Below, one piece after another: positions 38,401 to 45,043 of a stretch of DNA of 64,000 nucleotides. The notes beneath the pieces are model-generated. The model was not told the DNA's origin and searched no databases. It was given only the letters and a program-made list of their open reading frames with translations. Where the stretch lies: contig NZ_JAGGQQ010000003.1 of assembly GCF_018613195.1 (NCBI RefSeq), forward strand, positions 140,735 to 204,734, given 5' to 3'. This stretch comes from Bacillus sp. ISL-45 (GTDB lineage Bacteria > Bacillota > Bacilli > Bacillales > Cytobacillaceae). The stretch's first letter is position 1; the number at the start of each line of letters is the position of its first letter. The position numbers and the translations under genes were made by a program.

Positions 38401-39057
38401 CTGGTCAATGATCATCAATTCAAGGGGCGTGAAACTGTAAAAACCATCAATGTATACTTCTGCATTTTTCAAATATTGCGAGGCCGGGATTTTCTCGGCC
38501 AGCAGTTTAAAGTAATCCTCTGAATCTATATATTTGCCGAATAATTCGTCTTCAAATTGTCGGTATACCAGCTCAAGATCATGGATTTTATCCTTCAGCG
38601 CTTTATTGCCTGCTGAGCTTTCCTCCAATTTTCCGGCGAGCTCATCCGGATTGATTGCATAGCGTTTGAACTCGATCAGCATCTGTTCCATCTGCTGGAC
38701 AAACCCATTCTTATCCGCTGCCTTTTGGAAGATTTTCAGCTCGTCCTTTTTGTCCTCAATAATTTTGCGGATCATCATGCTGATCCCGACGCTGTCCAAA
38801 TGCTGGCGAGTGTATCCCCCTGTTTCCTGCAGGATTCTCCATGCCAGGCGCGGAAAGCTGAAAACCTGCGTCCTGATCATGCCGCCAAGTTCAGGGTCAG
38901 TGGACAATCTGTATTCGGAAAGGAATGACATTTGTTCAGGGACAAGATAAACAATCGGTTCCCCCTGCGGGTCCGAGATGAGCCTGTCCTTGATTTCCTT
39001 AATGATCATCTCGGTCTTCCCGCTCCCCGATCGCCCCAGTACTAAACGTACAGACAT
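35482..39057 (-). CDS. addB: ATP-dependent helicase/nuclease subunit B (AddB)
   Basis: A 1191-residue partner of AddA with an N-terminal Walker A (GRSGSGKT, residues 8-15), a degenerate helicase body and a C-terminal nuclease (VVDYKSS). Four cysteines that should hold an iron-sulphur cluster are present: one in FNSCPF and three in CTFCSFKPVC. The ATG at 39057 follows AAAGGGG at the right distance; an upstream ATG would add 38 residues over a hairpin. Behind a putative promoter and a leader hairpin. Confidence 0.95.
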   Translation of the reverse strand: MSVRLVLGRSGSGKTEMIIKEIKDRLISDPQGEPIVYLVPEQMSFLSEYRLSTDPELGGMIRTQVFSFPRLAWRILQETGGYTRQHLDSVGISMMIRKIIEDKKDELKIFQKAADKNGFVQQMEQMLIEFKRYAINPDELAGKLEESSAGNKALKDKIHDLELVYRQFEDELFGKYIDSEDYFKLLAEKIPASQYLKNAEVYIDGFYSFTPLELMIIDQLMNTCKRVTIALPVDKGFKDGQPDELHLFRITGDTCSTLYDMIKAKGYELEEEIVLTEQRRWQDESLKHLEREFDSRPAVRYNGGAAIHIAQAANRRAELEGVARKILGLARDNGYRYRDIAVLMRGSEYREVLETIFDDYGLPYFIDQKRNMLHHPLIELVRSSLETVLGSWRYEPIFRAVKTDLLFPDGVNLNKMREQMDVLENYVLAYGIQGDKWTKKERWKYRRIRGLEYDGLAQTDLEKQTEQELNDLRLLITSPLLRMARRLKRADTGRKLSEAVYLFMEELDIPAKLEAWRMSAEGEGRLVDAREHEQAWNAVVNLLDQFVEMLGDTKVAPKQFVSILDAGFESLRFSLIPPAIDQILIADIEKTRLADVKVAFVIGVNEGVLPAKMTEEGIFADDDRELLQSKGLKLAPGSRTKLLDENFIAYKAFVTPSEQLYISYPIANEEGKALMPSSFIKRISDLFPEHQTHFYLPDPSELPEEEQLEYAAGENVALSYLTSQLQLKKRNYPVYDFWWDVYDYYIKNHQWSDTARKVLSSLFYENRTKQLSESLTKELYGDEIQASVSRMELFNSCPFSHFVQHGLKLRDRQIFRLEAPDIGDLFHAALKEIAETVMQQNLSWAQLTRAQAEELARDAVQKLAPKLQNEILLSSNRHHYIRQKLQNIISRASLVLSEHAKVSGFSPVGLELGFGRQGKLPPLAFSLKNGTRMELMGRIDRVDKAEDDQGVYLRVVDYKSSVKDVNLTEVYYGVALQMLTYLDIIITHSPLLVGKTADPAGVLYFHVHNPIVNASKMLTLDEIEEEILKRFKMNGLLLSDENVIRLMDKGLETGSSQIISAGFKKDGSLLKSSKVASKEDFDHLRQFVRHKYVETGNRIVSGIVDVAPYKLKDRAPCTFCSFKPVCQFDQGVESNDFRKLPVIKKEDLLESLRQDQNMKAIDGLPGVNDRLEEIKKLDILASIGEEEEDLG

Positions 39058-39116
39058 CTTACTACCCCTTTCTCTCTTAAAATATCTATCTCTTTTATTG
39101 ATGATAAAAACTGAAA

Positions 39117-39141
39117 AAGGCGCTTTATTTCCATGCGCCTT
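39117..39141 (-). terminator. Terminator-like hairpin in the addBA leader
   Basis: Minus strand: AAGGCGC / GCGCCTT stem followed by a broken T-run (TTTTTCAGTTTTT). It lies between the putative promoter at 39174-39202 and the addB start, so it is a candidate attenuator rather than a gene-end terminator. Confidence 0.55.
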
Positions 39142-39173
39142 TCCATACCAAACGACTGTTCTATATATCATTC

Positions 39174-39202
39174 ATTATACCTTTTTTGCATGCCAATTTG
39201 AA
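39174..39202 (-). promoter_or_regulatory. Putative sigma-A promoter of addBA
   Basis: Minus strand: -10 TATAAT at 39174-39179, 17-nt spacer and -35-like TTCAAA at 39197-39202 (four of six). It is about 115 nt upstream of the addB start. Confidence 0.5.
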
Positions 39203-39284
39203 AGCAAGAAGCCCGTTAATTTTTCCCAAAACAACCTGCAAAACATTCGGTGTCTGCATATGTTGTTGATGGCAGGTGATATAC

Positions 39285-40454
39285 ATGAAATCCATGTCCT
39301 TTTTTCAGAAGGCTTCCATCCTTCTGACACTCTGCGCCATTATGGTCGCAAGCAATATCTATACATTGATTCCTATTTATTCGGTTCTTGCGGATGACCT
39401 TTTAATTGCCGAATCCCACGTAGTCCTCGCAGGTGGTCTGTTTACTTTCTTTTATGCGTGCGGGCTGCTGTCATTCGGACCGGTTTCCGATTTCACAGGG
39501 AGAAGGAAAATCCTTGTGTTCGGGCTACTGGCCTCTGCATTGACGACACTGGCAGTGGGATTCTCAGTCGGATCCCTCAGTTTGTGGATCGCCCGTTCTC
39601 TGCAGGGAGTCACCCTTGCTACTTTCGCTTCAGTTGCTTTCGCCTACTCCTATGATGTATTCAATTTTCGGCAGAGGACGATCCTGGTTGTGCTGATCAA
39701 TACAGGATTTTTAATCGCAGGGATCTTTGGGCAGGTTGCCAGCGCCTTTCTGGCGGATGTTTTTTCCTGGAATAGCGTCTTCTTTTTCTTCTCAGCACTT
39801 TATTTCATTCTATTTGCCGCTGCTTTTTTCCTGCTGAAAGAATCACCACCTCCTGCGACAGAAAGCAAGCCTTTATGGAAAATCTTTTTGCAATTGCTAA
39901 AAGAGCCTCGCCTGATGAAATGCTATATGATTACGTTCTCGCTGCTGTTCGCAATTATCGCCTTCTATGATGCTATTGGACGTTTTTTTGACGGCCCTGC
40001 CTCAGACCTGCTGATGATCCGGCTGGTTGGATTGATCGGTGCTTCCCTCTCCCTTTTTACAGGCAGATTGATGGAGCGCTGGGGAGAGCTGCAGACTCTG
40101 ATGTTTGGTTTGGCCATCGGGTCATCAAGCGCATTCCTGCTGCTTTTCTTTCATACCACCGGTGCTCTGGTTATCTTTTCTATATTTTTTGTTTCATCGA
40201 TTTCACTCGTCATTCCCACCGTCATTACTTTAATCGGCTTTTATGGCAGCAGCCAGCGCGCCAAAGCATTATCGCTCTATTCTTTTATCCTGCTGACCGG
40301 AGCCAGTCTCGCCCCGCCGGTCGCAGCACTTCTGCCATTCAGCGGGGTCATGATTCTCTTATCTTCCCTCTTCTCTGTTAATATTGTGTTTTGCATATTG
40401 ATTTTGAAAAGCGCAAGCGCCTTGATCAGCCCCGACAAGCGCTGGAGGGCCTGA
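39285..40454 (+). CDS. yhjO: MFS transporter, YhjO position
   Basis: About 389 residues with roughly twelve hydrophobic segments and the MFS motif GPVSDFTGRRKI after segment 2. It probably exports a drug or small metabolite. The ATG at 39285 follows AGGTGAT. It is divergent from addB, as B. subtilis yhjO nearly is. The last 17 residues (LKSASALISPDKRWRA and stop) are read from the dispersed repeat at 40406-40523, so the original C-terminus was probably replaced. Confidence 0.87.
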   Translation: MKSMSFFQKASILLTLCAIMVASNIYTLIPIYSVLADDLLIAESHVVLAGGLFTFFYACGLLSFGPVSDFTGRRKILVFGLLASALTTLAVGFSVGSLSLWIARSLQGVTLATFASVAFAYSYDVFNFRQRTILVVLINTGFLIAGIFGQVASAFLADVFSWNSVFFFFSALYFILFAAAFFLLKESPPPATESKPLWKIFLQLLKEPRLMKCYMITFSLLFAIIAFYDAIGRFFDGPASDLLMIRLVGLIGASLSLFTGRLMERWGELQTLMFGLAIGSSSAFLLLFFHTTGALVIFSIFFVSSISLVIPTVITLIGFYGSSQRAKALSLYSFILLTGASLAPPVAALLPFSGVMILLSSLFSVNIVFCILILKSASALISPDKRWRA

Positions 40455-40523
40455 CAGTGAAGTCGTTCTTTGACTTCATTGGCAGGACCGAAGCGTCTCG
40501 AGGGGCTAGGCGCTGGAGCTGGA
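40406..40523 (+). repeat. Dispersed imperfect-palindrome repeat, copy B
   Basis: Same element as 26923-27042, same orientation. Its first ~49 nt code for the end of the yhjO-like gene. It opposes the inverted copy at 43267-43383, and together they bracket the 40785-42746 genes. Confidence 0.92.
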
Positions 40524-40566
40524 CAATTCTCAAAGAGAAAAATATATATTTCTATTTCTATTAAAA

Positions 40567-40604
40567 AAGGCATTCCAGTCAGCAAACGCTGGCTGAAATG
40601 CCTT
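40567..40604. terminator. Bidirectional terminator between the MFS and acyl ligase genes
   Basis: Long stem AAGGCATT...CAGC / GCTG...AATGCCTT with two internal mismatches, A-run on the left and T-run on the right. Confidence 0.8.
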
Positions 40605-40665
40605 TTTTCATGTTTTAGATTGCATTTTGGAAATCCGGGGTAAACTTTGTCCTGACCTTCGGCTT

Positions 40666-40780
40666 TATTCCTTAAAATCTTGATATATTCCTGAATCATG
40701 ACCACTTATTCCTTAAAATCTTGATATATTCCTGAATCATCGCTGCATAATCCTTAAATCCCGATATATTCCTAAATCAA
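40666..40780 (+). repeat. Tandem array, three 41-nt units
   Basis: Units start at 40666, 40707 and 40748. Units 1 and 2 share 34 identical bases (start TATTCCTTAAAATC); unit 3 has diverged at several places. Lies downstream of the acyl ligase gene. Confidence 0.85.
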
Positions 40781-40784
40781 ATAT

Positions 40785-42302
40785 TCAGCTGATTGTTTTC
40801 TGATTTTTACCTGCCATTTCCTTCAACCGTTTTTTATCTATTTTGCCTACATGCGTCTTCGGCATCTGGCCTATGATATAAATTACTTTCGGTATTTTAT
40901 AGCCGGCGAGCTTCTGCCTGCAATGCATTTTGGCTTCCTGCTCACTCAAAACGGCCCCCTCTTCCAGAACAATGAATGCAGTCACGACCTCTCCCCATTT
41001 TTCATCCGGCATTCCGACCACGGCAGCCTCGCGAATCGAAGGATGGGAACAGAGCCAGTGCTCAATCTCAAGAGGATACACATTTTCACCACCCGTGATG
41101 ATCATCTCTTTTTTCCTGCCGACAATATAGTAATATCCATCCCTATCTCTCTTCGCCAGGTCGCCAGTGTAGAGCCAGCCATCCTTTAAGGTGTCATTCG
41201 TCGCTTTTTCTTTTTTCCAGTAGTAAGAAAATGCATGGTTCCCCTTGATGGCAAGTTCACCGACCTCACCTGCTCCAACCTCTTGTCCGTCTTCATCCAG
41301 AATCCTGATATTATGGAAAAGCATTGGTTTGCCTACCGAGCCCCTTTTTACATCTGCCTCTGAAGGATCTATGTAAAAATTATTTGGGCCAGCCTCTGTC
41401 AGTCCATAGCCCTCCTTGAAGCAGAGGCCCTTTTGTTTATAAGCTTCATAGATTTCGAGCGGGCACGGTGCACCCCCAGATAAAAATAACTTAATATCCG
41501 GTAATTCCGTTTCAAGGAATTGTTGCGATTTTACAAGCATATGGTGCATTGTCGGCACCAAAAGCACAATACTCGATTTATACCTGATTAAATTTTCGAT
41601 TGCCTTCTCGGGGGTAAATTCATTTGCCAGTACGACTTTACCTCCTGCCATCAGGATAGGGATTGAAAGAGCGTTCAAACCGCCTGTATGGAATAAAGGC
41701 AAATACGTTACCGTCGTATCTTCGTTCGTCAGATTCCAGCTGGCGATTGTGGAAAGGCTGTTCCAGACGATTGCCCGATGTGACAAAACCGCTCCTTTGG
41801 GCTTCCCAGTGGTTCCGCCTGTATAAATCATCGCCAGAGGATCTTCTTCCTCCACTGTGGCCTTTTCAGCATCTTGGCTAACTTTTACGTCAAACAGCTG
41901 AGCGTATCGTGAACCATTGATTTGGATGCAGCGATCCTCCTGCCCCCAAATCATCGTCACTACCTTTGTAAAATTGGAATGAAACCCCAGCAGCCTGGGC
42001 TCACAGTCTTTTATGATATATGCCAGCTCATCGAGGGATAGCCTCCAGTTCAGCGGCACAAAAATGGCACCGATCTTTCCGCAGGCAAACAGCAAATCAA
42101 AGTAACTGATTCCGTTTGGCGCAAGCAGCGCAACCCTGTCGCCTTTTTGGACACCCTTTTCACCCAGCCACACCGCGATTGCTTTAGCCCGATCATTGAC
42201 TTCCCTGAAAGACCATTCCTGATCTGTCCCTGCATCGGCAATCGCAGCTGCATCCGGTGTCAATCCCGCTCTAGATTCAAGCCAGTCGAGCTCCCACCTC
42301 AC
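40785..42302 (-). CDS. AMP-dependent acyl-CoA ligase / synthetase
   Basis: A 505-residue ANL-family enzyme distinct from the one at 27208-28800. Motifs: MIYTGGTTGKPKGAVLSH, YGLTEAGPNNF, KDGWLYTGDLAKRDRDGYY, IITGGENVYPLEIEHW and the C-terminal MPKTHVGKIDKK lysine. The start is GTG at 42302, eight bases after AAGGAG. Could be a fatty-acyl-CoA or aryl-CoA ligase, or an OleC-like lactone synthetase; these cannot be separated by reading. It may feed the KASIII-hydrolase-reductase operon upstream (inference). Confidence 0.88.
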   Translation of the reverse strand: MRWELDWLESRAGLTPDAAAIADAGTDQEWSFREVNDRAKAIAVWLGEKGVQKGDRVALLAPNGISYFDLLFACGKIGAIFVPLNWRLSLDELAYIIKDCEPRLLGFHSNFTKVVTMIWGQEDRCIQINGSRYAQLFDVKVSQDAEKATVEEEDPLAMIYTGGTTGKPKGAVLSHRAIVWNSLSTIASWNLTNEDTTVTYLPLFHTGGLNALSIPILMAGGKVVLANEFTPEKAIENLIRYKSSIVLLVPTMHHMLVKSQQFLETELPDIKLFLSGGAPCPLEIYEAYKQKGLCFKEGYGLTEAGPNNFYIDPSEADVKRGSVGKPMLFHNIRILDEDGQEVGAGEVGELAIKGNHAFSYYWKKEKATNDTLKDGWLYTGDLAKRDRDGYYYIVGRKKEMIITGGENVYPLEIEHWLCSHPSIREAAVVGMPDEKWGEVVTAFIVLEEGAVLSEQEAKMHCRQKLAGYKIPKVIYIIGQMPKTHVGKIDKKRLKEMAGKNQKTIS

Positions 42303-42378
42303 CGCAATCTCTCCTTCTCTCGTCTTGATGGATTCATTTTAGGCGATGGGAGTTACAGGATAGTTACATATGAAAAAA

Positions 42379-42404
42379 GACACCACAGCATCAGCCATGG
42401 TGTC
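42379..42404 (-). terminator. Terminator after the small unknown gene
   Basis: GACACCA / TGGTGTC stem with a 12-nt loop; six-T run on the minus strand. Confidence 0.8.
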
Positions 42405-42410
42405 AAACGT

Positions 42411-42746
42411 TTATATTCCTCTCAACTCATCGTCTGTAAATATCCCCATGCTTTTTACATGGTTCCTTGCTTCGGCATCACCCAGTTTGAAGACCATCGC
42501 GTAAATTTCCTTCATCGCAAAGTCATATTCCGCATGTTCACGATCCGGGTCCTTGAAAGGATGCAGATGGGAATTTCCGTATGTTGCCCAGTCTGCTTTA
42601 TAGTTTATCTCCAGGTATTCCCGCAGATCCTTGATTTCTTCACCTGTCGCAATCAATGTAAATAAATGGCCCTCCGGCTCAGCCGGCGTGTCCAGCACCT
42701 CGCCGCTTTCTATATTAAAGTAGTATTTTTGCTTTGTTTCTTCCAT
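42411..42746 (-). CDS. Uncharacterised Bacillus protein, 111 residues
   Basis: A soluble acidic protein with no signal peptide or known domain that I recognise. It starts MEETKQKYYFNIESGEVLD and contains HLHPFKDPDREHAEYDFAM, with several His/Asp residues that could bind metal. The start at 42746 has GGATGAGG upstream; a longer frame would add 10 residues. It precedes the acyl ligase gene (109 nt gap with a terminator), so co-transcription is not certain. Confidence 0.6.
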   Translation of the reverse strand: MEETKQKYYFNIESGEVLDTPAEPEGHLFTLIATGEEIKDLREYLEINYKADWATYGNSHLHPFKDPDREHAEYDFAMKEIYAMVFKLGDAEARNHVKSMGIFTDDELRGI

Positions 42747-42954
42747 GTTCAGCACCTCATCCTTTTTTAATACCATTTACCACTTTTGGTGGGGAGTTAA
42801 CCTTAAAGTGGTTATCGGCGGACTGAAGGGTGGATTAAGCAATGCATTTTTGGGTACCTTTTGGCCGATCGCAGTGGCAACAGTTAGTTTTAATTCTGTT
42901 AGAGGAGATTTAAAATCCATTTGGATCGGTTTTAATACCAGTGGGGAGGATTTT
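42747..42954. other. Intergenic stretch upstream of the 42411-42746 gene
   Basis: No gene supported. Short plus-strand frames lack ribosome sites. It should hold the promoter of the minus-strand gene, but no clear boxes were identified. Confidence 0.3.
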
Positions 42955-43200
42955 TCTCGGTTTGAGGATTTATTTTAACGGTTGGATGAATTTTTTCAAC
43001 GGTTAGCGAAGTTTTTTAAACGGTTGGGTCGTATTTATAGACGGTTGGAATGGTTTTTTTAACGGTTGCAGCATGTATTCCCGGTTGGAGCGGTTTTATT
43101 TACGGTTGGAAGAGATTTATTTACGGTTGGAGCAGTTTTATTTACGGTTGAAAGAGATTTATTTACGGTTGGAGCAGTTTTATTTACGGTTGGAATATTT
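42955..43200. repeat. Tandem array, eleven degenerate 21-nt units with phased T-tracts
   Basis: ACGGTTGG-like cores start at 42978, 42999, 43020, 43041, 43062, 43081, 43102, 43123, 43144, 43165 and 43186. Ten intervals: nine are 21 nt and one is 19 nt. Most units carry a run of four to eight T. The unit alternates GGAGCAGTTTT and GGAAGAGATTT types in its later part. Six-frame reading gives Pro-Thr-Val-Asn-Lys heptads, but no ribosome site supports a protein. Confidence 0.88.
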
Positions 43201-43231
43201 ACTCTCCTTTTACCACGCCATCCCAAAATAA

Positions 43232-43254
43232 AAAAGCGCAGCAAGTGCGCTTTT
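43232..43254. terminator. Bidirectional hairpin/terminator
   Basis: Perfect AAAAGCGCA / TGCGCTTTT with a 5-nt loop, next to repeat copy C and downstream of the reductase gene on the minus strand. Confidence 0.75.
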
Positions 43255-43266
43255 CATTATCGTAAT

Positions 43267-43383
43267 CTAGCTCCAGCCCCTAGCCCCTCGAGTCGCTTCG
43301 GTCCGCCCAATGAAGTCAAAGAACGACTTCACCGGTCAGCCCTCCAGCGCTTGTCGGGGCTGAACGAGGCGCTTACGCTTTTT
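43267..43383 (-). repeat. Dispersed imperfect-palindrome repeat, copy C (inverted)
   Basis: Reverse-complement of the 26923-27042 element, ending 4 nt short of the reductase stop codon. It is inverted relative to copy B. Confidence 0.92.
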
Positions 43384-43387
43384 GTTT

Positions 43388-44128
43388 TTACATCATGATC
43401 CCGCCATCGACATGGAGGGTGGTGCCGTTCACATATTTGGACTCGTCTGAGGCGAGGAACAAGTAGGCGTGGGCAATGTCCTCTGGCAAACCGAGCCTGC
43501 CAAGCGGGACGAGCATTTTCATTTGTTCAATCACTTTGTCCGGCACTGCTGCGGTCATACCCGTTTCAATGAATCCGGGAGCGACTGCATTGACATTGAT
43601 TCCTTTGCGGCCGAGTTCTTTTGCCCATGTTTTCGTCATCCCGACGACTCCGGCTTTGGTCGCTGCGTAATTTGTCTGTCCCACATTGCCGTATATGCCG
43701 GAAACGGAAGATGTATTGATGATTCTGCCCGATCCTTGCTGCACCATTGCCGGGACAACCGCCTGGGCACAATTGAACACGCCGGTCAGGTTGACATCAA
43801 CGACTTTCTGGAAGTCCTCTGCAGCGAGCTTGTGCAGCATCCCATCCCTGGTGATTCCTGCATTATTTATTAAAATATCAATTTTGCCAAAATGGCCTAG
43901 AACATTTTGGACCAGCGAGTCGACACTGGACCTGTCAGCGACGTTCACCTGAAAAAAAGCGACGTCATAGCCCTCAGCAGACAGCTCAGCTTCACGCTTC
44001 TTTCCTGTTGCTTCATCAAAGTCCGCCATGGCAACCCTGGCGCCTTCACGGGCAAAAGTTCTTGCTGCAGCAAGACCGATCCCGTTCGCTGCCCCAGTAA
44101 TAATCGCTACTTTATCTTTCAATCTCAT
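43388..44128 (-). CDS. Short-chain reductase, FabG-like 3-oxoacyl reductase
   Basis: A 246-residue classical SDR. NADP(H) motif TGAANGIGLAAA at residues 12-23, NNAG, the Ser-Tyr-Lys set in SSVSGIYGNVGQTNYAATKAG and PGFIETGMT. It would reduce a 3-oxoacyl thioester (or a related ketone) to the hydroxy form. It is the last gene of the liv-KASIII-hydrolase run, 12 nt after the hydrolase stop. Short for OleD-type enzymes, so the FabG/PhaB class is preferred. Confidence 0.88.
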   Translation of the reverse strand: MRLKDKVAIITGAANGIGLAAARTFAREGARVAMADFDEATGKKREAELSAEGYDVAFFQVNVADRSSVDSLVQNVLGHFGKIDILINNAGITRDGMLHKLAAEDFQKVVDVNLTGVFNCAQAVVPAMVQQGSGRIINTSSVSGIYGNVGQTNYAATKAGVVGMTKTWAKELGRKGINVNAVAPGFIETGMTAAVPDKVIEQMKMLVPLGRLGLPEDIAHAYLFLASDESKYVNGTTLHVDGGIMM

Positions 44129-44140
44129 AATAACACCTTC

Positions 44141-45043
44141 CTACTCTGCTAAAAATCCTTCAATATGCTTCAGCAGCTGATTCAGGTCATCCACTAATGG
44201 CGAGTGGCCGCAATCCTGCAGTTCCGCAAACCTTGCACGGCCTGCAAAATCCTCGATAATTTCATCTGCCATCCCTTTAGTTACAACTAGATCCCGGTCA
44301 CCTCGGAGCACAAGCACAGGAATCTGGATATCCTTTACCTGGTCTGTTCCATCCTTCAGCCCATTATTTAAAGCACTGATATTAAAAGTATTAAGAGAAT
44401 GGTAGACTTCAGCGAGATTTCGCTGTGTCAGCATATCATCAACATATTCGTCATAATGCCGTTCTTCTGGCTGACGATCAGTATAAATCAACATATTCCA
44501 CATTGCTTTTAAAAATCCTTTATTTTGCTGGTCATAGGCTGTCTGGACGGGAATTGTTTTACCAGCATCCGCCTTAACATCATCATAAGTAACCAGCCGG
44601 TTGTTAATATCCGGCAGGCCTTCTTCACTCGTCCCGAAGAACGGATATCCTCTCGTCGATGCTGAGGCGAGCAGTACAAGTTTCTCGCAATAACCGGGGT
44701 AATCTGCGGCGAACTGCATTCCTACCGCTCCTCCCGTCGACCATCCGACAAGAGCAAAATCCTTCAACCCAATTTCATCGACAAACATTTTTACATCATC
44801 AGAAAAATCTTTGATCGACATGATGGGCTTGTAATAGCTGGACCCACCGAATCCGCGAAGGTCAAGCGCGAAAATTTTATATTCAGGGTCCATTGCGTCA
44901 ATCAACAAGTCCCAGTGTTTGGATGATGTCATGTTCCCATGGATTAACAAAACATTTTTCGTTCCTCCATCCCTTTCCCTATACGCGATTGTTTCCCCAT
45001 TACGCAAATTAACCTTCTTCAACTCTACTGCCGTTTTTTCCAT
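44141..45043 (-). CDS. Alpha/beta hydrolase, serine nucleophile
   Basis: A 300-residue alpha/beta-hydrolase. Oxyanion motif HGNMTSSKHW, nucleophile elbow GWSTGG (Ser102), Asp in GDRDLVV and His in CGHSPLVDD complete the triad. No signal peptide. It could hydrolyse an ester, thioester or lactone made or used by the neighbouring KASIII enzyme. The ATG at 45043 overlaps the KASIII stop (TAATG), showing tight coupling. A Ser rather than Asp nucleophile argues against an OleB/haloalkane-dehalogenase relative. Confidence 0.87.
   Translation of the reverse strand: MEKTAVELKKVNLRNGETIAYRERDGGTKNVLLIHGNMTSSKHWDLLIDAMDPEYKIFALDLRGFGGSSYYKPIMSIKDFSDDVKMFVDEIGLKDFALVGWSTGGAVGMQFAADYPGYCEKLVLLASASTRGYPFFGTSEEGLPDINNRLVTYDDVKADAGKTIPVQTAYDQQNKGFLKAMWNMLIYTDRQPEERHYDEYVDDMLTQRNLAEVYHSLNTFNISALNNGLKDGTDQVKDIQIPVLVLRGDRDLVVTKGMADEIIEDFAGRARFAELQDCGHSPLVDDLNQLLKHIEGFLAE

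Noticed and set aside
43059..43398. Reading frames on both strands through the 21-nt array, including a heptad repeat TVNKTAP
   Set aside because: The repeat length is a multiple of three, so long frames arise by chance. No ribosome site or conserved context; both strands read through equally.
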